A stretch of DNA of 64,000 nt from Diphasiastrum complanatum. Its lineage: Eukaryota > Streptophyta > Lycopodiopsida > Lycopodiales > Lycopodiaceae. A model generated the notes under the pieces. It worked only from the letters and a program-made list of their open reading frames with translations. It did not search any database and was not told the origin of the DNA. The DNA is taken from NCBI GenBank assembly GCA_029204225.1, contig CM055097.1, positions 42,884,858-42,948,857 of the forward strand. Direction: 5' to 3'. The translations under genes were made by a program, and so were the position numbers. Below, piece by piece: positions 49,101 through 52,430 of the stretch (within the stretch, counting starts at the first letter, position 1; every line of letters starts with the position of its first letter).

Positions 49101-49679
49101 GTTGTGAGGCCCCAGCAGATTGAGAAGTAGACGGCATTGCAGGAGGTTGAAGAGATAATACTGATGAGACAAAGGAGGACATGGGAAAGGGATTTGAAGC
49201 TGTCGACGAATCAGTGGTGTAAAAAGTAGATGGTGAATTTCTATGTAACCAAACTGAGATTTGCTCTTTGATTGAAATAGACGCCATGGTAGACCTCAAG
49301 CGTTGAACTTCTGAAGTTGTTGATTCTGATACTTTGTTTAACGAGTCTTCCAACTCAAATTTACTCAAGCTGAGACGATCATCCTTGAGGAGCCCTCCAC
49401 TTGAAGCATCTGCACAAATCATAAGACATGCATAAGTTTGCTAGGCTCTGCGGATGAATCCATCAGGCATCGGAAAGGAAGACATAAGGAGCGCAAGTGA
49501 TCAAAAGGAAGTATCACAACACATGAATAAACTCCAGTATCCATTTTTATCAGGCAGACAGTACGCTTTTGCGGAGGCAAACTACCGCTGTCTATGTTTG
49601 CATGCACTAGCATCATGATCATGATGAAAAAGCCCCCATTCCAGAGTAGTAACCAATCCGTAATTGTGCATGACGGCAT
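5316..49679 (-). CDS. Receptor-like serine/threonine kinase, ALE2 / At4g02010 type (8 exons, 787 aa)
   Basis: Join 49679-49586, 49409-48906, 48513-48130, 36042-35815, 23053-22709, 8080-7837, 6052-5905, 5732-5316. All junctions are GT-AG and the frame is continuous (2364 nt with stop). Layout: hydrophobic signal peptide (residues 1-28), Pro/Ser-rich region to about 199, Cys-containing ectodomain (about 200-328), membrane helix (about 361-385) followed by basic residues, and kinase domain (about 430-700). Catalytic features are present: P-loop GEGGFGRV (437-), Lys458 in [13 protein letters not shown] with Asp558, DFG Asp576, and APE at 603-605. The C-terminal tail ends SEDLMEGR, as I recall for the At4g02010 group. 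Known members are plasma-membrane kinases; ALE2 acts in epidermal and cuticle development. This gene's own role is inferred only. Introns 3-5 are 12-15 kb and full of transposons; phases and motifs look undamaged, so it is probably functional. Confidence 0.9.
5905..6052 (-). CDS. Kinase gene exon 7 (APE to subdomain IX-X)
   Basis: The acceptor tttgtgcag supplies the third base of a Gly codon split with exon 6. It reads [37 protein letters not shown] and NLVTW, then donor GTAAGG. Intron 7 (5733-5904) is 172 bp. Confidence 0.94.
6053..7836 (-). other. Intron 6 of the kinase gene (1.78 kb)
   Basis: It starts GTAAAC after GTFGG and ends TTTGTGCAG. It is mostly unique AT-rich sequence. The only structure I see is the GTTCCG-rich inverted-repeat patch at 7130-7210. 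Confidence 0.8.
7130..7215. repeat. CGTTCCG-rich hairpin patch
   Basis: CGTTCCGACC (7136-7145) and GGTCGGAACG (7152-7161) form a perfect 10-bp stem with a 6-base loop. Several further CGTTCCG/CGGAACG words follow to 7200. Similar words occur in the hAT-like element at 21847-22327 and near 44340, so this may be one end of a related element. No partner end or target duplication was found. Confidence 0.5.
7837..8080 (-). CDS. Kinase gene exon 6 (catalytic loop and DFG)
   Basis: Acceptor ttgcacag. It reads [60 protein letters not shown] and TRVMGTFG. It holds the catalytic Asp of HRD (an RD-type kinase) and the metal-binding Asp of DFG. Donor GTAAAC in phase 2. Confidence 0.95.
8081..10172 (-). 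other. Proximal part of intron 5, no element recognised
   Basis: Intron 5 spans 8081-22708 (14.6 kb). Its first 2 kb hold no recognisable element. A plus-strand open stretch at 8996-9211 has no motif and looks like chance. Confidence 0.6.
10173..10251. repeat. (CT)n microsatellite at the 5' edge of LINE copy A
   Basis: About 39 uninterrupted CT units lie directly upstream of the GC-rich leader of LINE copy A. This is the first of four CT tracts that delimit the three LINE copies. Confidence 0.97.
10268..11600 (+). pseudogene. LINE copy A ORF1 (RNA-binding protein), decayed N-terminus
   Basis: A likely original start at 10268 reads [11 protein letters not shown], resembling copy B's [10 protein letters not shown]. 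The next 480 bp are a Pro/Ala-rich minisatellite with frame changes. An open C-terminal stretch runs 10905-11600: a coiled-coil-like part ([23 protein letters not shown]), then [27 protein letters not shown] and IYMDDDLT. These match copy B ORF1 and resemble the L1 ORF1p RRM plus C-terminal domain. The frame ends in UAG at 11598-11600, in phase with ORF2. ORF1 proteins coat the element RNA. Confidence 0.75.
10310..10790 (+). repeat. Pro/Ala-coding GC-rich minisatellite in LINE A leader/ORF1
   Basis: Roughly ten degenerate units of about 48-54 bp carry words such as ccctgcctccacctccac and gctgcagctccgcccc. The strong C bias makes long ORFs in several frames on both strands; these are shadows. 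Confidence 0.75.
11598..11640 (+). promoter_or_regulatory. Candidate stop-codon readthrough signal, LINE A
   Basis: UAG at 11598-11600, a six-base spacer, then a perfect 7-bp stem GGGGTGC (11607-11613) / GCACCCC (11626-11632). Loop GGGG (11616-11619) could pair with CCCC (11637-11640) as a pseudoknot. The frame stays open across the stop into ORF2. Confidence 0.5.
11601..15172 (+). pseudogene. LINE copy A ORF2 (endonuclease-reverse transcriptase), inactivated
   Basis: Pieces in changing frames match copy B ORF2 in order: endonuclease start IGVWNC and ETHES (11650-11770), [13 protein letters not shown] (12315-, duplicated), RT block [46 protein letters not shown] and [15 protein letters not shown] (to 13618), then [11 protein letters not shown] (13690-). 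The C-terminal [18 protein letters not shown] and YEIRGRYHC lie near 14690-14780. The catalytic YADD has become YAED and several frameshifts are present, so no active protein is expected. The endonuclease start has no AUG upstream in frame before 11748. Confidence 0.85.
15392..15458. repeat. (CT)n tract: tail of LINE A, head of truncated copy C
   Basis: About 33 CT units directly follow the LINE A 3' end (aataaagctttctttc...). They directly precede the 3'-UTR fragment of copy C. Confidence 0.95.
15459..15710 (+). mobile_element. 5'-truncated LINE copy C (3' UTR only) plus (CT)n tail
   Basis: The text agacgttttta.cgct, acttgacatgtac, cttatacgcctt and aaaagacatcaataaagct aligns with the last ~110 bases of the LINE A 3' UTR (15278-15372). 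It is followed by (CT)24 at 15663-15710. The copy is about 200 bp, same orientation as A and B, wedged between two CT tracts. Confidence 0.8.
15711..15780 (+). repeat. 20-bp tandem repeat in LINE B leader
   Basis: The unit cgccctgctggtgcgctgcc is repeated 3.5 times. Looser relatives (cgccctgctggcgctgc) extend to about 15855. It occupies the same place as the GC-rich minisatellite of copy A, between the CT tract and ORF1. Confidence 0.9.
15952..16872 (+). CDS. LINE copy B ORF1 protein (306 aa)
   Basis: I chose the ATG at 15952 ([14 protein letters not shown]); the frame is open upstream but has no earlier ATG there. A Pro-rich N-terminus is followed by a long coiled coil (about residues 60-190: [37 protein letters not shown]), as in L1 ORF1p trimers. 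An RRM-like part ([30 protein letters not shown]) and a C-terminal part ([26 protein letters not shown]) follow. It is inferred to bind element RNA and act as chaperone. It ends CAA-UAG (16870-16872), in phase with ORF2. Confidence 0.85.
   Translation: MAPKKNGGVLTPPSLLDTPPSPVVMEEPSSVIETSDIPVNMAAIDYTPSKPTESLFAYDLSFIRQEILGLKKQLHLFEAENNKLAKDLFGVTERVEQLEQENIYLKQRIAEKSALEETSNKINSLEKQVEETKTWAALFKLDDMGSKLSSLAKQVEETTSILKQGNHSQISSFPKENDLETVLGEQARRAKKAFNIRVRGIANGGKPLEEATDLLISKLSHVADGFDTAWRSKFDDNVLFIKFRSLSQRNAALRLRAKLKGTFIYMDDDLTNTQWLARKKIILEAKEKGQRVVFIDGKPRFFDLPQ
16870..16916 (+). promoter_or_regulatory. Candidate stop-codon readthrough signal, LINE B
   Basis: UAG at 16870-16872 sits in CAA-UAG-GAA-CUA, five of six downstream bases matching the leaky UAG-CAR-YYA context. 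TAGGGG (16877-16882) can pair with CCCCTA (16910-16915), with a small inner CGG/CCG pairing. The frame continues open into ORF2. Confidence 0.5.
16873..20424 (+). CDS. LINE copy B ORF2: endonuclease-reverse transcriptase, probably expressed by UAG readthrough
   Basis: Open from the codon after the ORF1 UAG to 20424; the conserved part starts near 16921. APE-type endonuclease: [49 protein letters not shown] and ISDHSLLHI. Reverse transcriptase: [65 protein letters not shown], and YADD at about residues 696-699 counted from 16921. C-terminal zinc-type motif CQLC...H.IFRC (about 19995-20055). All catalytic residues I can identify are present. The first in-frame AUG is at 17161, inside the endonuclease, so a plain AUG start would delete its N-terminus. 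The product would nick DNA and prime cDNA synthesis at the nick. Confidence 0.9.
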   Translation, partial: ELGAPGYRSYPRSPTNLRLGFWNCNGFLSSSSAGDFADFIRKCDILLLAETHESLYHPLPNIQEYSWHSAFRPFVRGKTCRGSGGVACLYRDTTVQMVKQDPYARYIWLHIIGSLLGLPQDIYIAVCYFAPQTSVFAEFGGDPFQALSDDIAIFSQQGSILLAGDFNARTSSRQTEFHAATDLLRLYPLDMGLDRVSQDADTPATSFGEQLITLAETHALAILNGLTQWPSSSAYTCYPHGGGHSVVDYFIGSPALISHISDFSITPPTISDHSLLHISLGHITSSLQVSCSLPTHKRIPFTQSGFTNYTTILSQLLANFPFMAPIDQQATFLSTSLLAAASSSFPTKTTSSHRSVHNRWYDAECRSLHNHVTYARSHSPATLKQCQKEYHRTTRTKKIKYLQSLCQKMINSLDSPSSSFFWKHFTRHSSTLAPIAIESWIEYATELYTMDSPPTSLSPRPDHCSLFTPDMVENAIKHAKLNKATDYDSLSVDFLKPVAHLISPYIAHVFNTAVTSGFPTAWCTNILHPILKAGDPMNVGNYRTIMIGHTLAKIYGSILQTVTGSFAETEGLHAMGQAGFRPGYSTSDQIFILRCIIEEARHRKQRIYCCFVDFCKAFDSVPRHLLFQRLSSLGFSEDTIAAIITLYERVLARFRDGSGWSSQIHSTIGVKQGCPLSPTLFALYIDDLERIIREEGGEGCPLADIIIPILLYADDVVLLSSSAAGLQSHLSALHHFCQRWGLTVNLKKTKIMVFNTNRQHMRDVIFYYDGLPIEIVTSYTYLGVLFSGPLLTFRPAATARLRKGHTTLVHMERFCSTYYVQDPATRCLLFSATVSPVVLYSAETWCPDLSRDTWRDLTRIQILMLSRIIRAKPSVPHDIILAEFASPPLVVGAMFQIITFLHRVSDLDTSRYIVAALTSSCTIADQGAKHSWYRSVSALLQTWGLSALDLPNGTHAYIRQQIYRSYIRTIWSHPDPDRVKLHYYGTHLLRLDVSGLPILPVYLTQTLSFGLRYRIGQLRVSSHQLAIETGRYTDTPRLQRICQLCSLQEVEDEFHFIFRCPVYYEIRGRYHCLYRDIPLTLSSFLEYPDARCVGLLLREMYILRASLLPTLSDMDSSQAHITQFFQKRDRVDISVADFDVPVRRSKTQRVSARSSATRSSYASHQPTSRPTTTITHYFRLARS
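20662..20692. repeat. (CT)n tail of LINE B
   Basis: Fifteen CT units follow the LINE B 3' end aataattctaattctaatt; ordinary sequence resumes with ttatcagcctagg. Confidence 0.93.
20759..21219. mobile_element. Putative foldback/MITE-like element with GAACCGT ends
   Basis: The 461-bp segment starts GAACCGTGGGTGAACC and ends GGTGAACCGTGGACGGTTC. Both ends are packed with GAACCGT/ACGGTTC words in both orientations; GAACCGTGG and CCACGGTTC at the left end form a 9-bp hairpin. The centre (20895-21060) is a degenerate tandem array built on gatttggacctgatcca. No target duplication is evident and no coding sequence is present. Confidence 0.5.
21847..22327. mobile_element. Non-autonomous hAT-type element (481 bp) with 8-bp target duplication
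   Basis: Ends are CAAAGTTGCAG... and ...CTGCAACTGAG, imperfect inverted repeats extending inward through ATCCGGATC/GTTCCGGATCG words for about 50 bases. A perfect direct repeat ATCTAGAC flanks it at 21839-21846 and 22328-22335. An 8-bp duplication and CA-starting ends are hAT hallmarks. It has no ORF. It carries an internal (CT)n tract. Confidence 0.75.
22083..22153. repeat. (CT)n microsatellite inside the hAT-like element
   Basis: About 35 CT units, not adjoining any LINE sequence I can recognise. It is a control case showing that not all CT tracts here carry a LINE. Confidence 0.95.
22709..23053 (-). CDS. Kinase gene exon 5 (kinase N-lobe)
   Basis: The acceptor ggtgctgcag is followed by the split Asp codon. 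It reads [46 protein letters not shown] and [18 protein letters not shown], then SLESWLHG and donor GTAATT in phase 1. It contains the glycine loop, the ATP-anchoring Lys and the helix C Glu. It is too interrupted by real splice sites to show as a simple ATG-started ORF. Confidence 0.94.
23330..25279 (+). mobile_element. Decayed LTR-retrotransposon internal region (non-coding remnant)
   Basis: Leader-like text with repeated 'gctggaatctgatcgctg'-type words (23340-23900) resembles the leader before the copia gag at 41960-42530. It continues to a polypurine tract aagggaaag just before the LTR at 25280. I find no gag or pol homology, and no 5' LTR. It is either a non-autonomous derivative or a badly deleted copia element. 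Confidence 0.45.
25280..25561 (+). repeat. Copia-type LTR (282 bp)
   Basis: Starts TGTTAGAATTAACG and ends GATTTTCTAACA, giving TGTTAG/CTAACA inverted termini. It is preceded by a polypurine tract. Contains tataagtatgtag as a possible TATA region. Confidence 0.65.
25562..26385. other. Intron 4 sequence, nothing recognised
   Basis: AT-rich, with short ORFs lacking motifs. No LTR, RNA gene or conserved block seen. Confidence 0.5.
26386..26600. repeat. Palindrome cluster built on AGCACGCCGGCGTGCT
   Basis: The 16-bp perfect palindrome occurs at 26391-26406, 26465-26480 and 26519-26534, with a variant at 26573-26588. The second lies in a 46-bp near-perfect inverted repeat (26450-26495). Copies two to four are spaced 54 bases with shared text aaaa.atttctcatttcatat. 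Weaker relatives continue to about 26870 (gctagcacgccgtgatgctaac). Confidence 0.85.
26880..28640. other. T-rich intron sequence, no gene supported
   Basis: Long plus-strand ORFs here (for example 27391-27852) encode hydrophobic text only because the strand is T-rich. They overlap in different frames with no motif, so I do not call a gene. Similar T-rich sequence recurs at 39900-41300. Confidence 0.55.
28727..29062 (-). pseudogene. LINE ORF1 C-terminal fragment (copy E)
   Basis: Minus strand reads [52 protein letters not shown] and [11 protein letters not shown]. This aligns with LINE B ORF1 blocks [28 protein letters not shown] and GQRVVFIDG. It lacks the coiled coil and no ORF2 follows. Its 5' side directly abuts the 3' end of LINE copy D, suggesting D inserted into it. 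Confidence 0.75.
29541..29562. repeat. Poly-G run (22 G)
   Basis: An uninterrupted run of 22 G inside the LINE D 3' region. Its length is prone to sequencing error. Confidence 0.9.
30196..30463 (+). repeat. 5' LTR of the nested chromovirus
   Basis: 268 bp, TGTTACGAG...GTTGGCA. It carries a 20-bp insertion relative to the 3' LTR and many CATGCATG/CATGCA words. Confidence 0.85.
31822..32458 (+). pseudogene. Chromovirus integrase C-terminus and chromodomain (remnant)
   Basis: Reads [12 protein letters not shown] (integrase core end), [45 protein letters not shown] and [10 protein letters not shown], then a stop and the chromodomain-like [11 protein letters not shown]. The order is that of chromovirus pol. 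Chromodomains steer integration to particular chromatin. Broken by an in-frame stop at 32323 and missing upstream pol. Confidence 0.8.
32472..32719 (+). repeat. 3' LTR of the nested chromovirus
   Basis: 248 bp, TGTTACGAG...GTTGGCA. Shares most positions with the 5' LTR; clear substitutions (accgtaatag versus atcgtaacag) indicate it is not recent. Confidence 0.85.
33453..34480 (-). pseudogene. Decayed Ty3/gypsy pol fragment (RNase H to integrase end)
   Basis: Minus strand, high to low coordinate: RNase H text [21 protein letters not shown] (34355-34290), then [17 protein letters not shown] (34235-34185). Integrase zinc text with a gap ([15 protein letters not shown], about 33750-33700). Integrase C-terminus [20 protein letters not shown] (33530-33470). 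Multiple stops and frameshifts. It is cut at 33452 by LINE copy D. Confidence 0.7.
34481..35039. other. Intron 4 sequence, nothing recognised
   Basis: AT-rich text with 'attttgaccaa' words. No ORF with a motif and no LTR boundary that I can support. Confidence 0.45.
35040..35390 (+). pseudogene. Chromovirus integrase tail and chromodomain fragment with polypurine tract
   Basis: Reads [30 protein letters not shown], then [14 protein letters not shown] in place of the expected Trp, then [20 protein letters not shown]. This is a chromodomain with a stop at its conserved Trp. It is followed by a polypurine tract aggggga agg at 35378-35388 and TGTTATATACC, the likely start of a 3' LTR (35391 onward). 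It ends within about 400 bases of kinase exon 4. Confidence 0.75.
35815..36042 (-). CDS. Kinase gene exon 4 (juxtamembrane and membrane helix)
   Basis: The acceptor ccattgcag joins a split Gly codon. It reads [18 protein letters not shown], then [36 protein letters not shown] and LVDHQRK, donor GTATGAG in phase 1. The hydrophobic run is about 24 residues followed by basic residues, consistent with a type I membrane helix. Confidence 0.92.
36043..37495 (-). other. Proximal part of intron 3, no element recognised
   Basis: Intron 3 spans 36043-48129 (12.1 kb). The first 1.4 kb contain no recognisable protein block. TGTTAGACC at 36606 could be an LTR edge but I found no partner. Confidence 0.5.
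37496..37905 (-). pseudogene. Decayed Ty3/gypsy integrase and chromodomain scraps
   Basis: Minus strand shows [12 protein letters not shown] near 37835-37800, corresponding to the gypsy integrase block D.I.VVVDR.SK, and [13 protein letters not shown] near 37590-37550, a chromodomain-like block. Stops intervene. Too damaged to place exact ends. Confidence 0.5.
38225..38860 (+). pseudogene. Decayed Ty3/gypsy RT and pol C-terminal scraps
   Basis: Reads [20 protein letters not shown] (38255-38315), then, frameshifted, [20 protein letters not shown] (38340-38400). These are the RT blocks FGLTNAP.TF and Y.DDILV.S. Downstream 38604-38800 reads [15 protein letters not shown] and similar, as in linker/chromodomain ends. 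Non-functional. Confidence 0.6.
38900..39256 (+). repeat. LTR-like segment with tRNA-Met primer-binding site
   Basis: Contains gtataaatacagacc (TATA) and tcttgagctctttgtaggggagttctatttt. It is followed at 39245-39256 by TGGTATCAAAGC, a one-mismatch match to the initiator-Met primer-binding site. A homologous stretch lies at 44040-44210. The left edge is uncertain. Confidence 0.6.
39257..41420. other. Intron 3 sequence, mostly unclassified T-rich DNA
   Basis: No conserved protein block is seen. Hydrophobic plus-strand ORFs at 40684-41184 reflect T-richness. It may be the leader region of the LTR element whose primer site is at 39245. Confidence 0.45.
41421..41960 (-). pseudogene. Decayed Ty3/gypsy integrase fragment
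   Basis: Minus strand: [13 protein letters not shown] and [12 protein letters not shown] (41750-41640), then [17 protein letters not shown] (41510-41460). These are the end of the integrase core and its C-terminus. The segment above (41880-41790) reads [15 protein letters not shown], a protease-RT linker block, indicating rearrangement. Confidence 0.65.
41961..43970 (+). mobile_element. Ty1/copia retrotransposon remnant: leader, gag, start of pol
   Basis: A leader of degenerate gctggaatcagatcgctg words (41961-42525), then a gag start at ATG 42529 ([20 protein letters not shown]). CCHC knuckle [14 protein letters not shown] (43195-43240). Protease start WFIDSRADT, where the expected Gly of D-S-G-A is Arg. 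Pre-integrase text NIKDVLYVP and [10 protein letters not shown]. Integrase start [12 protein letters not shown] (to about 43955). Sequence then jumps to LTR-like DNA, so RT is deleted. Stops and frameshifts throughout. Confidence 0.75.
42529..43405 (+). pseudogene. Copia gag with zinc knuckle, broken
   Basis: The frame from ATG 42529 reads [18 protein letters not shown], then a stop, then [15 protein letters not shown] and [17 protein letters not shown] with further breaks. It is open from 42992 through the knuckle [14 protein letters not shown] to [11 protein letters not shown]. Gag forms the retrotransposon particle; here it is not translatable as one protein. Confidence 0.75.
43971..44290 (+). 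repeat. LTR-like segment related to 38900-39240
   Basis: Shares gggcctcc.ttt.aaaat..gactat, aagtataaata and ttattgagtcttgagttctttgtaaa.gggttctattttg with the segment before the primer site at 39245. Probably the 3' LTR of the same family. Confidence 0.6.
44334..47640 (-). mobile_element. Decayed autonomous hAT transposon
   Basis: A minus-strand transposase remnant (next entry) with a possible lower end CAAAATGCAGCGTTCCAG at 44334. That end resembles the CAAAGTTGCAG terminus and GTTCCGG words of the 481-bp element at 21847. The opposite end was not located with certainty, nor a target duplication. Confidence 0.6.
44721..47588 (-). pseudogene. hAT transposase (BED finger, DUF659, hATC), inactivated
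   Basis: In order on the minus strand: BED-finger-like [11 protein letters not shown] and GIAPCVAVP (47525-47430). A Gly/Arg/Ser-rich stretch. The DUF659 block [17 protein letters not shown] (near 46640) and [35 protein letters not shown] (46499-46390). [20 protein letters not shown] (near 45830). hATC-like [11 protein letters not shown] and CEWNWSS after frame correction (45490-45380). An acidic, Arg/Gly-rich tail (44969-44721). Such proteins cut and paste hAT elements in the nucleus. Stops and frameshifts between blocks show it is dead. Confidence 0.75.
47641..48129 (-). other. Distal end of intron 3, nothing recognised
   Basis: Ordinary AT-rich intron sequence leading up to the exon 3 donor GTAAGCC at 48129. 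Confidence 0.7.
48130..48513 (-). CDS. Kinase gene exon 3 (Cys-containing ectodomain)
   Basis: Acceptor gtactag; a split Gly codon joins exon 2. It reads [68 protein letters not shown] and GNYSLISF, ending APSPG at donor GTAAGCC in phase 1. The C-x-C-VYPI...NVS pattern is the extracellular signature of the ALE2/At4g02010 group. Several N-x-S/T sites are present. Confidence 0.92.
48906..49409 (-). CDS. Kinase gene exon 2 (Ser/Pro-rich extracellular region)
   Basis: Acceptor atttgtgcag at 49410-49419, donor GTATGTG. It reads [20 protein letters not shown], then a Ser/Pro-rich stretch ([29 protein letters not shown]). The composition resembles cell-wall-associated regions of plant receptor kinases. 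Intron 2 is 392 bp. Confidence 0.88.
49586..49679 (-). CDS. Kinase gene exon 1 (signal peptide)
   Basis: First ATG in the frame at 49679: [18 protein letters not shown] and [13 protein letters not shown], a hydrophobic signal peptide. Donor GTAGTT is weak, but its phase exactly completes the Asp codon of exon 2. The frame extends upstream without an ATG. Intron 1 (49410-49585) is 176 bp. Confidence 0.72.
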
Positions 49680-51090
49680 GCTGAGAAGTAGCTCAAAACT
49701 TATGACCACCACATCGGTTGCAAAGCTGAAGCCAGTCTTAGATACCAGGGAAGCTCAACATTACACCAAGTCAATTGAAACGACTACTTGGCTGATTCAA
49801 TATCAAATAGCATAAGACTCGCAAGAAGGCTAGCATTTTCAAATGCAGGCGGAGCAGCTTTCGCGAACACTTCATTCCGTCTGACGTAACTGACGGTAAA
49901 AGCAATGTCATCCAGATCCAACAGTATAGTAGAAATTAGATAAGGCTCCATGCAAAAACCTATTCCCCTTTCAGTTTCAAGTTTACCAACCCCACAGTAA
50001 CTCAATATATCTCCAGCTCCTCTCATGTGCGCAACAAACAAAGCAAGTGAGTGTTATCTAAAAGTCGAGATCCAGCAAAAGCAACAGTTGGTCTATCTTT
50101 GACACAACCCGGTGATAGGTCAATGCCCCCAGCCAGCTTTATCTGATCTTACCCTTTTTCAAATCCCACCTACATGAGTCAGTACAGCAATTGAGATGAT
50201 AATACAAGTTCAATAGTTCAAAGTTTTAGGACATAAAATGTTGTCACTGAATATACAAGGATATCGAATCCAGATCTTGACGTTTGCTCTCAAAGAAACA
50301 ACATGGGACGGTTGAGAGCAACAGACAAGCTTTCACTTATCAATGGACACAAAAATACTTGAATGTATGCACTCGACAAAATTTCGGTTCACCGTAATAA
50401 GCATTCCAAAATAAAGAAATCTTGAGATAAACAAGAACAAGAGATGAGATGACTGAAAGGAAAGAATGAAAACACTTCGAGAAAATCTCGGTTCACCATA
50501 ATAAGCATTCCAAAATAAACTAATCTTGAGATAAGCAAGAACAAATGATGAGACGACGGAAAAGAAAGAATGAAAACATACGAGAAAATCTCGGTTCACC
50601 ACAATAAGCATTCCAAAGCAAATAAATCTTCAGATAAGCAAGAACAAGCCATGAGGTGACGGAAAGGAAAGAAGAAAAACAGATACAGGAGAGATGAAAG
50701 ATCAACAACACAGTTTACAAAGTGGTAATAACACATCAAAGGGACAAAAGATGAAACGGCAAAGAACGAAATGCACCATAATAGTACAAAGTGCTTGCTG
50801 CACAGACAGACAATGACTTTTGAGGGCGTATGTATGATGATGCAGATTGATCCGATTTTCCAATAAATCACGAGTGAAACGTCGAACCGGACTGTCCCTG
50901 TCGTTCGTTTTTGGTGGAGAAGTTGCCCGATCCTGGATCTGGATGGGATTTATGGCTGCCACAAAAGTGAAAAGAAACTAAAGGGAACTATCAAGCACTT
51001 GTCGTCACTGTTACGATGCAAAATGAAAATGATTACTCAACAACACCACCACCACCAAACAAACAAATGGAAGCAAGCAAATCTCTCAAA
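49680..51090 (-). other. Probable 5' leader of the kinase gene
   Basis: Between the start codon and the TATA-like box. It may include a non-coding exon and intron; no boundary could be fixed. It holds the 104-bp tandem repeat. Short ORFs here have no motif. Confidence 0.4.
50378..50690. repeat. 104-bp tandem repeat, three copies
   Basis: Copies start at 50378, 50482 and 50585 with aaaat.tcggttcacc, then ataagcattccaaa, and end with agaatgaaaaca. Units differ by scattered substitutions. Confidence 0.88.
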
Positions 51091-51115
51091 GCTCAGTCTC
51101 TCACTCTTTCTCCAC

Positions 51116-51125
51116 ATTATATAAT
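51116..51125 (-). promoter_or_regulatory. TATA-like box for the kinase gene
   Basis: The minus strand reads TATTATATAATG, followed by a GA-rich stretch (gagaaagagtgagagactg) typical of plant leaders. A start site near 51090 is inferred from spacing only. Confidence 0.4.
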
Positions 51126-51589
51126 AATAGATCTCCCCTTTTCTCCAGCAGCTAACGTGCTTTCTAATTATTATTCTACGTGTTCCGACATTGCTTTCCC
51201 AATAATGGTCCATTTTTTCCTTAAGAATGAAGTTTAATATGTTTTTCCATGCAAACGGCAACGTTGTCATTTCCACCAACTCTCCAAATCGTTTGAGTGT
51301 TATGGATTGAAGTTGTCTTTTTTTTTTTTAAACACTACCATTTCTAACAATTTTCCATTGCTGAGTGAAGGTGGCTATAATTACCTCATTATATTCTAAA
51401 ATTTAATGTGAGCAATATTGTTAAAATTTGACTTTCAAGATTGCCTCAATTTCAAGCAATTTTGACATGATGTCTTTAGTGTTGTAGCATGTGATTTCAT
51501 TTCGTTAGGACATTACGTTCTAACAATTTTGACATGATGTCTTAAGTGATGTGGATTGTGAGTTCATTTAGTTAGGACATTGTGAACTA

Positions 51590-52430
51590 GATAGTGGGTG
51601 TGAGAAGCTTGCTGCCGCAAACGAACACGAAACGAAGGTCGAACGAGAACAATTCGCGACAGTCAATGTGCCTTGACTCGAAGCACAAACGATTCGCGAA
51701 TCGTAAACATACCTCCAGGACCGCAAACCGCAAAGGGACGCAAAACGAAAGATTACGAAAGAAACGAAAGGAGCGAAAGCAAACGAAGGAAACGAAGCAA
51801 ACGAAGGGGAATCTTTCGCACCGCCAGCTGGCAGCTCGACGGGCTTGGAGTCGTAGACTTCACGCCCAAATGAAATGAGTGGCAATGACGGAGACTAACT
51901 GATTAGTTGATTAGCGTTAACTAGTCTTGTGATTTCTGCGTTTAGCCATCTTGTAAACTCCACACTGTGGAGGTATAAACTATCCTTTCTGGATCACAAC
52001 GAGAGATGTGAGAATAGACAAAATTACTGTAAGAGACAAAGAGAGAGGTAGTGAGTAGAGTAGAAAAGAAAAATACTAGAAACAATAGAGCTGTGCATGA
52101 AAGTTTGCCAACGAGCAGAACACAGCGAAAGAGCAGAGTGTCATTCCGCCAATGAGTGAGACACTCACGATTTCGCTCTAAAATTAAACTAATAATACAA
52201 TCGCTCTATTTTTGTGCATCTCCTTGTCTTGTGCTGTGTGTCTTGATTTCTAGAATAGAATGCGTTCTGTGATGTGCAGTCGCGTGTCTAGGATCCTGTG
52301 AAGCTTTCGCGCAAAAGAAAATTCAACGACACAAAATCGTTCGCGCGAATACGAAAACGAAAACAAAAAGAAACAGTTTCGCTTTCGTGATGCTGAACAT
52401 TTTTCGCTTCCGCGACAGACGAAACATCAC
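51590..52430. repeat. CGAA-rich unclassified repeat (LTR-like)
   Basis: Dense AACGAA/CGAAACG words and TTCGCGAA (51690) at both ends. The middle contains ggaggtataaactatcc and acaacgagagatgtgag, as in an LTR promoter. It interrupts the minus copia element after its integrase. Termini not resolved. Confidence 0.4.

Noticed and set aside
49784-50041. 85-codon minus-strand ORF upstream of the kinase start
   Set aside because: No motif, no splice link in phase to exon 1 that I could support; probably leader sequence.
51594-51878. 94-codon very basic plus-strand ORF
   Set aside because: Its Lys/Arg/Asn content follows from AACGAA-type repeats; no motif and it lies in a repeat.
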